Shown here piece after piece: positions 53,288 to 61,903 of a stretch of DNA of 64,000 nucleotides; the stretch's first letter is position 1, and each line of letters starts with the position of its first letter. The notes below the pieces were generated by a model. The model was not told the DNA's origin, did no database searches, and saw only the letters and a list, made by a program, of their open reading frames with translations. Location: contig NZ_JACIGK010000017.1 of the NCBI RefSeq assembly GCF_014197915.1, forward strand, positions 1 to 64,000, given 5' to 3'. Made by a program: the position numbers and the translations under genes. This DNA comes from Roseospira visakhapatnamensis (lineage in GTDB: Bacteria > Pseudomonadota > Alphaproteobacteria > Rhodospirillales > Rhodospirillaceae).

Positions 53288-56182
53288 GCCCGCCGCGCCG
53301 GCCCCACGCGGGCCGGACCCCCGGGGCTCCGGATCCTCGGACTCCGCCAGCACCTGCTTGACCGTCTCCGCCAGGCGCTTGAGGCTGAACGGCTTGGACA
53401 GGAAGCGGATGTTGGGCTGTTCCAGGATGTCGCCGCGCGCCATGTCCTCGGAGTAGCCGGAGATCATGATCACCCGCAGGTCGGGCCGTTCCACCCGCGC
53501 CAGCCGTGCCAGGGTGGCGCCGTCCATGCCCGGCATCACCATGTCGGTGATCAGCAGCGCGAGCCCCCGGGTGTCGCGCAGCAGGTCGAGCGCGCCCTCG
53601 CCCGAATGCGCCTCCAGCACCGCGTAGCCCTTGTTGCGCAAGGCCCGCGCGGCGAAGATGCGCACCGCGTCCTCGTCTTCCACCAGCAGGATGGTTTCGG
53701 CGCCGGACAGGTCCTGGACCTCCTCGACGGGTCCCGAGCCGCCCGCGCGCGGCGGGGCCGGTGCCGATGCCGACGTGGCGGGCGCGGTCCCCTGGCCGCC
53801 CCCGGCCAGCGGATCGGTGGCCATCGCCGTGGCGGTTCCCATGCCCATGCCGGCCGCCGCGCCGGCGCCCGTGTCGGGGCGGGGCTCGCGCGCCTCGGGA
53901 GCCGAGGAGTCCAGGGCCGCCGCCAGCTTGCCGGCCTCGGCCGCGTCCTCCGTCGCCGCGCCGTTGGAGACCGCGCGCGGCAGGTGAATGGTGAAGCAGG
54001 TGCCCCGTCCGACGGCGGACTCCACGGCGATGAAGCCGCCGGTCTGGCGCAGGATGCCGTACACCGTGGAGAGTCCCAGACCTGTCCCGGCGCCCACGGC
54101 GGAGCCGTGCTTGGTGGTGAAGAAGGGTTCGAAGATGCGCGCCAGCGCGGAGTCGTCGATCCCCTTGCCGGTGTCGCGGACGTCGATCACCACGTAGGTG
54201 CCGGCGGGCATGGTTTCCGCGCCGCGCTCCACCGGGTCGGCGAGGGCGGCCAGGCGCGTGCTGATGGTCAGGGTGCCGCCCCCGGGCATGGCGTCGCGGG
54301 CGTTGACGGCGAGGTTGATGATGACCTGGTCGAACTGGCCCGGATCGACGCGCACGGTGTCCACGTCGCGGCCGTGCACCAGTTGCAGATCGATGGTCTC
54401 GCCCAGCAGGCGCCGCAGCAGGTGGGAGAGTTCGGACAGCGCCGCCCCCACGTCCAGCAGGCGCGGTTGCAGGGGCTGGCGCCGGGAGAAGGCGAGCAAC
54501 TGCCGGACCAGATTGGCGGCGCGATTGGCGTTCTGGCGGATCTGCATGATGTCGGCGAACGACGGGTCGCCGGCGCCGTGCCGTTGAAGGAGCAGGTCCG
54601 AAAAGCCGATCATGGCCGTCAGAAGATTGTTGAAGTCGTGGGCGACGCCGCCCGCCAGTTGGCCCATGGCCTGAATCTTCTGGGCCTGGGCGAACTGCCG
54701 TTCCAGGCTGCGCTGTTCGGTGGTGTCGATCAGGTGGGCGACCACGCCCTCGACCACGGCGGCGGGGCCGGGCCGTGACTCCGTCCGGGATCCGTCCCGG
54801 GTGCCGCTGTCGCGGCCGCCCATCGGTCCCAGGTACAGGTCGGCGGTGACCCGCCCGTCGGGTCCCCCGGCCTCGGCGCTCCGCCCGGACGTCGTGGGGG
54901 CCAGGGTCACGTCCAGCCGCACGCCCCCGGTCACCGCGCCCGACAGCACCTGGTCCATGGCCCGGGCCACCATGGCGCGATCGACGTCGGCGAGCAGCGC
55001 CACCAGGGACTGGTCCACCAGATCCTTGCGGCGCTGTCCCAGCAGCGTTTCCAGCGCGCGGTTGCAGTCCGTCAGGCGGCCCTCCGGGTCGGTCAGGGCG
55101 ATCCCCACCGGGGCGCCGTCGAACAGCCAGCGGAAGCGGCGGTCCCAGCGCCAGGACCCGCCCTCGGCGGCGCCGGGGCTTCCCGCCGCCGGGGCCTCCA
55201 CGGCATCGCGCAACACCACGGCGCGGGTCAGCAGCGCGCCATCGTCGTCGTAGGTCGCCTGGCTGACGACGGCGGTGAACGCCTGTCCACCAGCCGAGAG
55301 GAAGCGCAACTCGCCCCGCCAGTCCCCGTCCTCCAGGGGGGGCGGACCGCCGTCGATCAGCGTCGAGAGCGAGGTTCCGGCCAGATCCTCGGGGGCGCGG
55401 TTGAGCCAGCGCGCCATGCGCTGGTTGACGAAGCGCAACCGCCCCTCGGCGTCGGCCGTGTACAGGCCGACCGGCAGGAAATAGAGGAAATCGGACAGCG
55501 CCTCGCGTTCCCGGGTCAGGACCTCGTCGATGGCCCGGCGCGCCGTGATGTCCGTCGCCACCCACAGGCGCAGGCCCCGGTCGGGGCCGGTGCCCGCGTC
55601 GCCGCACCCCGGGGGACGCACCGAGATCTCCCACCACTCCGGCTCGGCCAGGGCCGGCGGCGCGCTGTCTTCGCCGGCCGCCGGCGCGTGGAGCGGGCGG
55701 AGGGGCACGGCCAGGGTCTCCGCGTACCCGCTGTCGGCGGCGGCGCGCAGCCGGTCCAGCGGGCCGATCCCGGTTTCCGCGCCGGCCAGGGTGCTCATGG
55801 TGTCGTGGCGCGTGGCCATGTCGGCCAGCGGATCGAGGCCCGGCCACAGGCGCGCCCCCGCCACGTTGACGAACAGGACCCGCCCGCTCTGGTCGGCCAA
55901 CAGGTGAGCCTCGGTCTCGTCGCGCAGGGCCAGGGCCAGGGCGCGGCCCCGGGTGGCGATCTCGCGAGACCGGGTCAGGCGCCGCGCCATGCTCACCAGG
56001 GCCACCAGGCCGAGCGTCACGCCCAGGCCGGCCAGGGCCGGCACGGCCTCCTCGCTCAGGGGCAAATAGGGCGCCACCGCCGGATGGTCCCCGACCAGCG
56101 CCAGCAGCATCGCGACGTGCCCGGCCCCCAACAGCCAGGGGGCCGGTTCCCTAATGAAGCGTCTTCTTGAGGCGCATGACAT
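53207..56182 (-). CDS. cckA: CckA-like hybrid sensor histidine kinase
   Basis: About 991 residues from ATG 56182. Two transmembrane helices near the N-terminus are followed by PAS regions, then HisKA with His515 in GVAHDFNNLLTAMIGFSDLL, then an HATPase with VDPGQFDQVIINLAVNARDA and GAGTGLGLSTV. A receiver follows with phosphoacceptor D880 in LLITDMVMPGMDG and VRIFAARALRNKGY. These blocks are signatures of CckA, which drives the ChpT-CtrA phosphorelay in alphaproteobacteria. An Ala/Gly/Pro linker precedes the receiver, and a Glu/Gln-rich tail of about 50 residues follows it. The gene overlaps the end of flhB by 32 bases, and starts further upstream (56251) are possible. Confidence 0.9.
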   Translation of the reverse strand: MSCASRRRFIREPAPWLLGAGHVAMLLALVGDHPAVAPYLPLSEEAVPALAGLGVTLGLVALVSMARRLTRSREIATRGRALALALRDETEAHLLADQSGRVLFVNVAGARLWPGLDPLADMATRHDTMSTLAGAETGIGPLDRLRAAADSGYAETLAVPLRPLHAPAAGEDSAPPALAEPEWWEISVRPPGCGDAGTGPDRGLRLWVATDITARRAIDEVLTREREALSDFLYFLPVGLYTADAEGRLRFVNQRMARWLNRAPEDLAGTSLSTLIDGGPPPLEDGDWRGELRFLSAGGQAFTAVVSQATYDDDGALLTRAVVLRDAVEAPAAGSPGAAEGGSWRWDRRFRWLFDGAPVGIALTDPEGRLTDCNRALETLLGQRRKDLVDQSLVALLADVDRAMVARAMDQVLSGAVTGGVRLDVTLAPTTSGRSAEAGGPDGRVTADLYLGPMGGRDSGTRDGSRTESRPGPAAVVEGVVAHLIDTTEQRSLERQFAQAQKIQAMGQLAGGVAHDFNNLLTAMIGFSDLLLQRHGAGDPSFADIMQIRQNANRAANLVRQLLAFSRRQPLQPRLLDVGAALSELSHLLRRLLGETIDLQLVHGRDVDTVRVDPGQFDQVIINLAVNARDAMPGGGTLTISTRLAALADPVERGAETMPAGTYVVIDVRDTGKGIDDSALARIFEPFFTTKHGSAVGAGTGLGLSTVYGILRQTGGFIAVESAVGRGTCFTIHLPRAVSNGAATEDAAEAGKLAAALDSSAPEAREPRPDTGAGAAAGMGMGTATAMATDPLAGGGQGTAPATSASAPAPPRAGGSGPVEEVQDLSGAETILLVEDEDAVRIFAARALRNKGYAVLEAHSGEGALDLLRDTRGLALLITDMVMPGMDGATLARLARVERPDLRVIMISGYSEDMARGDILEQPNIRFLSKPFSLKRLAETVKQVLAESEDPEPRGSGPRGAGAAGSAGGARPQEEPQEESEQRQEQQHRDP

Positions 56183-57218
56183 AGCCGATGACCTCGGCCA
56201 CCGCCTGATAGTGTTCGGGCGGGATTTCCTGATCCAGGTCAACGCTGGCATGAAGCGCGCGCGCCAACGGCGGGTTTTCGACGATGGGGACCTCGTGTTC
56301 CTCGGCCAGCGCCCGGATGCGCTTGGCCAGGTGGTCCTGCCCCTTGGCGACCAGCCGCGGGGCGCTCATGGTCTCCATCTTGTAGCTCAGGGCGACGGCG
56401 ACATGGGTCGGGTTGGTGATCACCACGTCGGCCTCGGGCACCGCCTGCATCATGCGTTGACGGCTGCGGTCCACGCGCAGCTGCTGGATGCGGCGCTTGA
56501 CCAGCGGGTCGCCCTCCATGTTCTTGTGTTCGTCCTTGACCTCCTGTTTGGTCATCTTCAGGTCTTCTTGATATTTGTGGCGCGTGTAGATCACATCCAG
56601 CAGCGTGATGATGACCATCACCAGAACCACGCCCACCAGCAGAATGACCAGCGCGGTATGGAACTCGTCCAGGGTGACCAGAATGTCCTGATCGACCAGA
56701 TGGTGCGGGGCCTCGATGACCGGCAACAGGACGATACCGGCGATGACGGCCACCAGGGCGATCTTGAAGATCCCCTTGACCGCCTCCAGCACCTGCTTGA
56801 TCGAGAACATGCGCTTGAGGCCGGAGATCGGGCTGATTTTCTCCATCTTTGGTTGCAGGGGCTTGGTGGTGAACAACAGGCCCACCTGACTCAACTGGCC
56901 GACGAGCCCCATGAGGATGAACAGGAGCAGCGGCAGCGTCAGGTAGGGCGCCAGGGTCGTGACGATGTTCACCAGCCCGAGGGACATGGCCTCGGGCTCC
57001 AGGCGCAGGCGCGCCGCCTGGGCCAGGAACTGGGCCAGGTGCGCGGCGATGCGGTCCGCCGCCCAGGGCATCATCGTGGCCACGAAGATCACCGCGCCGA
57101 GCAGCATGGTGAAATGGGACACCTCGCGCGAATTGGCGACGTTGCCCTCCTCGCGGGCATCGGCCAGGCGCTTTTGGGTGGGATCCTCGGTTTTCGATGC
57201 CTTGTCTTCTTCGGCCAT
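56151..57218 (-). CDS. flhB: Flagellar export apparatus protein FlhB
   Basis: A 355-residue membrane protein of the flagellar type III secretion gate. The N-terminus is charged (AEEDKASKTEDPTQKRL), four membrane segments span about 35-210, and the cytoplasmic domain carries the autocleavage site N269-P270-T271-H272. Cleavage there switches export from rod/hook to filament substrates. Length and motifs are normal. It follows fliR by 63 bases and overlaps the CckA-like gene at its 3' end. A free-standing copy of its C-terminal domain is encoded at 60130-60633. Confidence 0.97.
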   Translation of the reverse strand: MAEEDKASKTEDPTQKRLADAREEGNVANSREVSHFTMLLGAVIFVATMMPWAADRIAAHLAQFLAQAARLRLEPEAMSLGLVNIVTTLAPYLTLPLLLFILMGLVGQLSQVGLLFTTKPLQPKMEKISPISGLKRMFSIKQVLEAVKGIFKIALVAVIAGIVLLPVIEAPHHLVDQDILVTLDEFHTALVILLVGVVLVMVIITLLDVIYTRHKYQEDLKMTKQEVKDEHKNMEGDPLVKRRIQQLRVDRSRQRMMQAVPEADVVITNPTHVAVALSYKMETMSAPRLVAKGQDHLAKRIRALAEEHEVPIVENPPLARALHASVDLDQEIPPEHYQAVAEVIGYVMRLKKTLH

Positions 57219-57281
57219 CGCCTCGGTCCGGTGTGCGGTCCGTCGCGGCGCGCGCGGCGCGCCGGGGGGACGGACGGGTCC

Positions 57282-58043
57282 TCAGAGAGTCATGAACGCG
57301 ATCAGGCCGGCCTCGTAGTACCGAAGAAACGTCAGCATCAACGCGGGAAGAGTAACGAACAAAATGCCCAGCCCGACCAGGATCTGCAAGGGCAAGCCCA
57401 CGAAAAACACGTTCATCTGCGGCATCAGGCGCGCCATGATTCCCAGGGACACAAAGAAAATCAGGTTGAACAGCAAGAACGGCGCCGCCAATTGCCAGCC
57501 AATCCGGAATGATCCCGACAGCAACGTGGTCAGGTACGCCACCAGGTCTCCCATCTCGGGCAACTGGCCCGGCGGGATCAGGCGGTAGCTGTCCACCACC
57601 GCCTCGATCATCAGGTGGTGAAGGTCCAGGAAGAAGATCAGCACCGTCGCCAGCAGGGTCAGGAACGTCAGCACCATGGCGCCGCTTTGCGAGGTCGTGG
57701 GGTCGAAGGCGCGGGCGTTCATCAACCCGCTGGCGAAGCCGATGGCCGTGCCGCCCAGATGCAGGGCGGCGTGCAGGGCCTGCATCACCATGGCGACGAA
57801 GGCGCCGATCAGCACCTCGGAGACCACCAGCAGCGCCAGCGCCCCGCCGCGCGGCTGTTCGGCGGGCAGTGATGAGGCCACCAGCGGGGTGATCACCAGC
57901 GCCAGGGTGAGGGCGAGGGCCAGCCGGACCTGGGTGTTCAGGTAGGCGACGCTGAAGGCCGGCATCAGCAGCACCGCCATGCCCAGCCGGGTGAAGACCA
58001 GGAGGTAGGCGAACACGCCGTACCCGACGATGGTGGACAGCAT
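57282..58043 (-). CDS. fliR: Flagellar export apparatus protein FliR
   Basis: A 253-residue polytopic membrane protein with six or so hydrophobic segments. It contains FTRLGMAVLLMPAFS near the N-terminus and GFASGLMNARAF in the middle, standard for FliR. It forms the core of the export gate with FliP and FliQ. ATG has GGGAG seven bases upstream. It lies 64 bases after fliQ in the same leftward cluster. Confidence 0.96.
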   Translation of the reverse strand: MLSTIVGYGVFAYLLVFTRLGMAVLLMPAFSVAYLNTQVRLALALTLALVITPLVASSLPAEQPRGGALALLVVSEVLIGAFVAMVMQALHAALHLGGTAIGFASGLMNARAFDPTTSQSGAMVLTFLTLLATVLIFFLDLHHLMIEAVVDSYRLIPPGQLPEMGDLVAYLTTLLSGSFRIGWQLAAPFLLFNLIFFVSLGIMARLMPQMNVFFVGLPLQILVGLGILFVTLPALMLTFLRYYEAGLIAFMTL

Positions 58044-58107
58044 GGTCCGCGCTCCCCTGGTCGGACGGACGGGCGCGGGCGGCCGGGGCCGCCACGCGAG
58101 ACACGCC

Positions 58108-58374
58108 TCACGGCAGGCCGATGATGATGTCCATGATCCGGTTCATGAGTTCCGTCATCTTGCCGATCATGAACGGCAGGAAGAACAGCAACGAGACGAA
58201 CACCGCCAGGATCTTGGGCACGAAGACCAGGGTCATTTCCTGGATCTGGGTCAGGGTCTGGAACACCGAGATGGTCAGCCCCACCACCAGACCGGTCAGC
58301 AGCACCGGCGCCGTCACCACCACCATGGTCAGGATGCCGTCCCGCGCGACATCAAGGATTTGGGTTTCGTCCAT
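58108..58374 (-). CDS. fliQ: Flagellar export apparatus protein FliQ
   Basis: An 88-residue protein with two membrane helices around APVLLTGLVVGLTISVFQ and ILAVFVSLLFFLPFMIG, the FliQ pattern. It is part of the FliPQR export gate. ATG 58374 gives the usual length of 88-90; the frame extends 20 codons upstream into the hairpin region. No strong Shine-Dalgarno is visible, so translation may depend on the structure upstream. FliP, normally near fliQ, is not in this cluster. Confidence 0.95.
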   Translation of the reverse strand: MDETQILDVARDGILTMVVVTAPVLLTGLVVGLTISVFQTLTQIQEMTLVFVPKILAVFVSLLFFLPFMIGKMTELMNRIMDIIIGLP

Positions 58375-58412
58375 GGTGGCTCTTACAGTCGCTGCGCTAG
58401 AAACAATGTTTT

Positions 58413-58463
58413 GTGCAGCGACGTTTGCATTCAAGAGGGAATCCCTTGAATGCGTCGCTGCAC
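58413..58463 (-). repeat. Long interrupted hairpin between fliE and fliQ
   Basis: Outer arms of 11 bp (58413-58423 with 58453-58463) and inner arms of 8 bp (58428-58435 with 58445-58452) are perfectly complementary, separated on one side by a four-base bulge. It starts exactly at the fliE stop codon. No T-tract follows on the minus strand, so an attenuator, processing site or REP-like element is more likely than a terminator. Confidence 0.8.
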
Positions 58464-58786
58464 TAGAGCGGCATCCGCAGGATGGTCTGGTAGGCGTTCA
58501 CCATGCGGTCGCGGACCGAGACCATGGTCTGCAACGTCACCTCGGCGTTGTTGACGGCCATCATCACGTCGCGGAGGTCGGCCTTGCCCTCCAGCGCCCG
58601 CATGCTCATGCGCTCGCCGACGCGGTTGGTGTCCACGGTGGTGCGCACCGCCTGCTTGACCATGGCGGCGAAGCTGGAGTCGCCCCCGTCGGCGCCGGCG
58701 TTGCCGGCCTCGGGCAGGATGTCGCCCGGGGCGCGGGCGGCCGCCTTGTAGGCGGCAACGGCGTTGGAGAAGGAGACGTCGGTCAT
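58463..58786 (-). CDS. fliE: Flagellar hook-basal body protein FliE
   Basis: A 107-residue protein linking the MS-ring to the rod. The conserved C-terminal part has DLRDVMMAVNNAEVTLQTMV and NAYQTILRMPL, the family signature. The N-terminus is helical and secreted through the flagellar export gate without a cleavable signal. ATG 58786 has GGAA seven bases upstream. It follows flgC by 155 bases. Confidence 0.95.
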   Translation of the reverse strand: MTDVSFSNAVAAYKAAARAPGDILPEAGNAGADGGDSSFAAMVKQAVRTTVDTNRVGERMSMRALEGKADLRDVMMAVNNAEVTLQTMVSVRDRMVNAYQTILRMPL

Positions 58787-58941
58787 CGGGGCTTCCTTGG
58801 TCCCTGGTGTCTTAACTCCCTGGTATCATGGCGCCCGACACGGAGACTCGGGCCCGGCACCAGACGACGGAACGGCAGGTCGTCCCCCCGATCCGGGTGC
58901 GAACGCGGATGCGAGGGGGGAGGCCATGGCCATGACGCGCC

Positions 58942-59352
58942 TTACCGGATCAACTCCAGGGTGCGCTTGGACATCTCCCGGGCGGCGCCGATGACGGTCA
59001 TGTTGGCTTCGTAGGACCGCTGGGCCTCGCGCATGTCCATCACCTCGATCAGCGGGTTGACGTTGGGCGTCTGGACATAGCCGTCGGCGTCCGCCGCCGG
59101 ATGCGAGGGGTCGTGCCGCTTCGGGAAGGGGCTCATGTCGTCGAACACCCGATGCACGGTCACCGTGTCGGTGCCCAACTGGCGGTCCATCTCGTTGCGG
59201 AAGCTGATGAGCTGGCGCCGGTAGGGCTGTTCGCCCGGCGTCTGCCCCACCGAATCCACGTTGGCCAGGTTCTGGGCGATCACGCGCAGACGTTCGGCCT
59301 GGGCCTTCATCGCCGCGACGGCGACACGCTGGGTCTTGCTGAGTTCATCCAT
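58942..59352 (-). CDS. flgC: Flagellar basal-body rod protein FlgC
   Basis: A 136-residue rod protein. The N-terminal rod signature is QAERLRVIAQNLANVDSVG, and the C-terminus has NVNPLIEVMDMREAQRSYEAN, both typical of FlgC. It is exported into the periplasm and assembles with FlgB, FlgF and FlgG. ATG 59352 is chosen with GGAG just upstream; the 33-codon extension is low-complexity. It lies 151 bases after flgB. Confidence 0.96.
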   Translation of the reverse strand: MDELSKTQRVAVAAMKAQAERLRVIAQNLANVDSVGQTPGEQPYRRQLISFRNEMDRQLGTDTVTVHRVFDDMSPFPKRHDPSHPAADADGYVQTPNVNPLIEVMDMREAQRSYEANMTVIGAAREMSKRTLELIR

Positions 59353-59503
59353 CTCCGGTCGTCCCGTCCGGTGGCGCGTGTCCGCCGCCCTGCGTCCGAG
59401 GGCGCGGCGATCCACCGTTCCCTCCGTGTGCCCTTCTCCCTCGGTCGTCACGTCGTCCCGCCCTCAAACCGGTCCGCGGTCACGGTCCCGGCGGTCCGCC
59501 CGC

Positions 59504-59911
59504 CTACTGCTGCTTGCCGAGCGCGATCGTCAGCAGTTTGATGTGCTTCTCGAACACGTTGGCGGCCAGCATGTAGCGCGAGCGTGTCTCGCCCACCTTC
59601 TGCATCTGTTCCTCCAGCACCACCTGGTTGCCGTCCAGCGAGGTCTCGTACGGGCGCCGGTCGGTGCGGGCGTCGAACGTACCGCGTCCGTCCAGGGTGC
59701 CGGGCTGGTGGTCGGGGTGGGTCATGGTGGTGCGCACCGGCTGCGCCGCCTGGGTGGCCAGGCGCGCGAAGTCCGGGGCCTCGATGTCCTTGGCGCGGTA
59801 GTCCGGGGTGTCGATGTTGCCGAGGTTCTCCGCCAGCACGCGTTGGCGCTCCGCCGCCCACTGCATGCGCGTCTGGGCCATCTGGAACAGCGGCATCTTG
59901 CTCAGGTCCAT
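59504..59911 (-). CDS. flgB: Flagellar basal-body rod protein FlgB
   Basis: A 135-residue rod protein with the N-terminal signature RQRVLAENLGNIDTPDYRAK and a C-terminal helix ending in a KLLTIALGK stretch. It is the first gene of the leftward cluster flgB-flgC-fliE-fliQ-fliR-flhB-cckA. ATG 59911 begins the protein at MDLSKMPLF, the usual FlgB start; the frame extends 26 codons further without conservation. The gap upstream (59912-60129) should contain the cluster promoter. Confidence 0.96.
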   Translation of the reverse strand: MDLSKMPLFQMAQTRMQWAAERQRVLAENLGNIDTPDYRAKDIEAPDFARLATQAAQPVRTTMTHPDHQPGTLDGRGTFDARTDRRPYETSLDGNQVVLEEQMQKVGETRSRYMLAANVFEKHIKLLTIALGKQQ

Positions 59912-60022
59912 GATCCGGTCCCCAGGGTCGGGTGAGGCGGTGGGTCGAAGAAGCGGCGGTCGATCCGGCACACGGCGGCCGTCACCCATACGACCACGGG
60001 AACCATGATTCCGCCGACGCGT

Positions 60023-60037
60023 TTAACATTCGGTAAA
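60023..60037. promoter_or_regulatory. CtrA-like site in the flagellar divergent promoter region
   Basis: TTAA at 60023-60026 and TAAA at 60034-60037 are separated by seven bases, one mismatch from the CtrA consensus TTAA-N7-TTAA. It lies between divergent flgB and the FlhB-like gene. CtrA control of flagellar genes is usual in alphaproteobacteria, and the operon ends with cckA. One near-match is weak evidence by itself. Confidence 0.4.
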
Positions 60038-60129
60038 GCGCGCGGTCCAGCATCCCGCGCGGGCCGCGCTTAACCGACTCTTCATGGCTCTCATGGCATC
60101 ACTCTAAGGATCCCTGGCCGTCACGACGG

Positions 60130-60633
60130 ATGACGCCGATCATGGCTTGCTTCTCACCGTCCGGCGGCGCGCGCGACGGGTCGCGGCCCGGACCAGACGA
60201 GACCCGCGACGCCTCCGCCGCCGGCACCGAGACCGTGGCCGTGGCCCTGGGGTACGACCCGGAGGCGGGCCGCGCGCCCACGGTGCTGGCCAAGGGCCGG
60301 GGCGGTATCGCCGAGCAGATTGTCGCCCTGGCCTTCGCCAACGACATCAAGGTGCGCGAGGACGCGGACCTCGTCCAGATTTTGGCCGCCATTGACCTGG
60401 ACAGTGAAATCCCCCTGGAAGCGCTGGCGGCCGTCGCCGAGATCCTGAGCTATGTCTATCGCGCCAACGGCCGCCTGGCCCTGGACGCTCCACCCGGCCC
60501 GGGAGAGGAGGGGGTGGACGAGGACGACGCGGCGGTGTTCCGGCGTTCGTTGCGGGTGGCGCTGGGTGAGGACGACGCCGTCGACGAGGACGAGTCGCCC
60601 GGCGCCGAGGGGCATCATCGGGAGGGAGCATGA
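60130..60633 (+). CDS. Free-standing FlhB C-terminal-domain protein
   Basis: A 167-residue protein whose residues about 35-115 align with the cytoplasmic domain of FlhB after its cleavage site (TVAVALGYDPEAGRAPTVLAKG in place of HVAVALSYKMETMSAPRLVAKG, then DLDSEIPLEALAAVAEI). It has no membrane part and no NPTH motif. Such FlhX/FhlP-like proteins can partly replace the FlhB C-terminal fragment in export switching. The C-terminal 50 residues are acidic and disordered, unlike FlhB. It diverges from flgB and overlaps the next gene by four bases. Confidence 0.85.
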   Translation: MTPIMACFSPSGGARDGSRPGPDETRDASAAGTETVAVALGYDPEAGRAPTVLAKGRGGIAEQIVALAFANDIKVREDADLVQILAAIDLDSEIPLEALAAVAEILSYVYRANGRLALDAPPGPGEEGVDEDDAAVFRRSLRVALGEDDAVDEDESPGAEGHHREGA

Positions 60634-61151
60634 TCACGCCAGACCCACCCCAGTCGGTCCCCCCGCCCTCGCCGGAGGACCTGTCCGACGCCTTGAAGAA
60701 GCTGTTGAGCGTGGTCACCACCGCCCACCGGCTGATTCAGGACCGCCAGGCCGTGGACCTCACGGGCCTGGACCGGCAGGTCGCGGACCTGTGCGAAGGC
60801 ATCGCCGCGCTGCCGGCCGCCCAGGCGCGGGCCTTCGCGCCGTCCCTGGAAACGCTGGTGGCGGCGCTGGACGGCCTGGAAACGGCGAGCCGCGACTTCA
60901 TGGAGGCCCGGGCCTGGCTGTGGCGAGGTCCCGCCGGCATCACGCCCATGCGGCGGTTCACCGACGCGCCGCCGGCCGGCGTGGTTTCCTCGGCCTATAC
61001 CAGCGCCGGCCGCGCGGCGGCGGCGCCCGGCGATTCCGGGGACCCCGCCGCCCCGGATCATCCGCCGGCCGACGAGACCCCTTCGGAGGAGTCCCCCACG
61101 GAGGATCCCCCGCCAAAGGGTCTCAGGAGGTCGTCCGACTCAAACCGCTGA
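60630..61151 (+). CDS. Unknown helical protein coupled to the FlhB-like gene, possible flagellar chaperone
   Basis: I do not recognise this 173-residue protein. It starts inside the stop of the FlhB-like gene (ATGA overlap). Residues about 15-110 are strongly helical (LSDALKKLLSVVTTAHRLIQ, later ARAFAPSLETLVAALDGLE), and the last 60 are Pro/Ala/Asp/Glu-rich and disordered. The size, helical core and coupling to an export-switch protein resemble FlgN- or FliT-like export chaperones, but no specific motif confirms that. Confidence 0.6.
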   Translation: MITPDPPQSVPPPSPEDLSDALKKLLSVVTTAHRLIQDRQAVDLTGLDRQVADLCEGIAALPAAQARAFAPSLETLVAALDGLETASRDFMEARAWLWRGPAGITPMRRFTDAPPAGVVSSAYTSAGRAAAAPGDSGDPAAPDHPPADETPSEESPTEDPPPKGLRRSSDSNR

Positions 61152-61224
61152 CCGTTTTTCGGGTCGTGCCCAGGGCGCGCGCCCCTCATCCCGAGGAGCC
61201 GCCTTGACCGCTTCGGCACCAGAG

Positions 61225-61240
61225 TATACGGTTCCGTATA
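61225..61240. promoter_or_regulatory. Perfect palindromic operator before the PaaI thioesterase
   Basis: TATACGG at 61225-61231 and CCGTATA at 61234-61240 form a perfect inverted repeat with a two-base centre, about 30 bases before the ATG at 61270. It looks like a TetR- or MarR-type operator. The TATA parts could also overlap a promoter. Confidence 0.6.
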
Positions 61241-61269
61241 TTCAATCGACGCCGGAGACACGCCCCGTC

Positions 61270-61767
61270 ATGATGGACACCACCACACCCACCGACGAGT
61301 CGGGCTTCGGTCCCATCGATACGCCGACCTTCGTGCCCGTCGATCCCGACTTCGCCACGCGCATCCGCGACAGCTTCGTCCGCCAGTCGTTCATGGCCAC
61401 CCTGGGGGTTCGCCTGGGGACGGTCGCGCCCGGGCGCTGTGACCTGCTGCTGCCCTATCGCGCCGACCTGTGCCAGCAGAACGGGTTCCTCCACGCCGGG
61501 GTGACCGCCGCCCTGGCGGACAGCGCCGCCGGATACGCGGCCTACTCGCTCATGCCGGCGGACAGCGACGTGCTCAGCATCGAGTTCAAGCACAACCTCC
61601 TGGCGCCGGCGGTGGGCGAGCGTTTCCTGGCGCGGGCCGAGGTGCAACGGGCGGGGCGGACCATCGTGGTGGTGCAGGCCACGGTGTTCGCCGAGGCGGA
61701 CGGCCGGCGCAAGGCCGTGGCGCTGATGCAGGCAACCATGATGCGCATGGCGGTTGCGTCCGGGTAA
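61270..61767 (+). CDS. PaaI-family hotdog thioesterase
   Basis: A 165-residue single-hotdog thioesterase. The active-site region reads NGFLHAGVTAALADSAAGYA, with the His-Ala-Gly and Asp expected for PaaI/4-hydroxybenzoyl-CoA thioesterases, and DVLSIEFKHNLLAPAVGER follows. It would hydrolyse aryl- or acyl-CoA in the cytoplasm. ATG 61270 is preferred because a palindromic operator lies just upstream; a TTG at 61204 with GAGGA upstream would place that operator inside the gene. The neighbours give no direct clue to substrate. Confidence 0.85.
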   Translation: MMDTTTPTDESGFGPIDTPTFVPVDPDFATRIRDSFVRQSFMATLGVRLGTVAPGRCDLLLPYRADLCQQNGFLHAGVTAALADSAAGYAAYSLMPADSDVLSIEFKHNLLAPAVGERFLARAEVQRAGRTIVVVQATVFAEADGRRKAVALMQATMMRMAVASG

Positions 61768-61903
61768 GATCAACCGGTCATTGAGAATGGCCGTTGCAGT
61801 CCGTGGTCGGCCCGCATCCCCGCCATGCACCCGACAGCATGAAGACCATGACGCGGCGGCGGCCGGATATGGCACACTGTCATCGTTCGGTCGTAAGGGT
61901 GTT

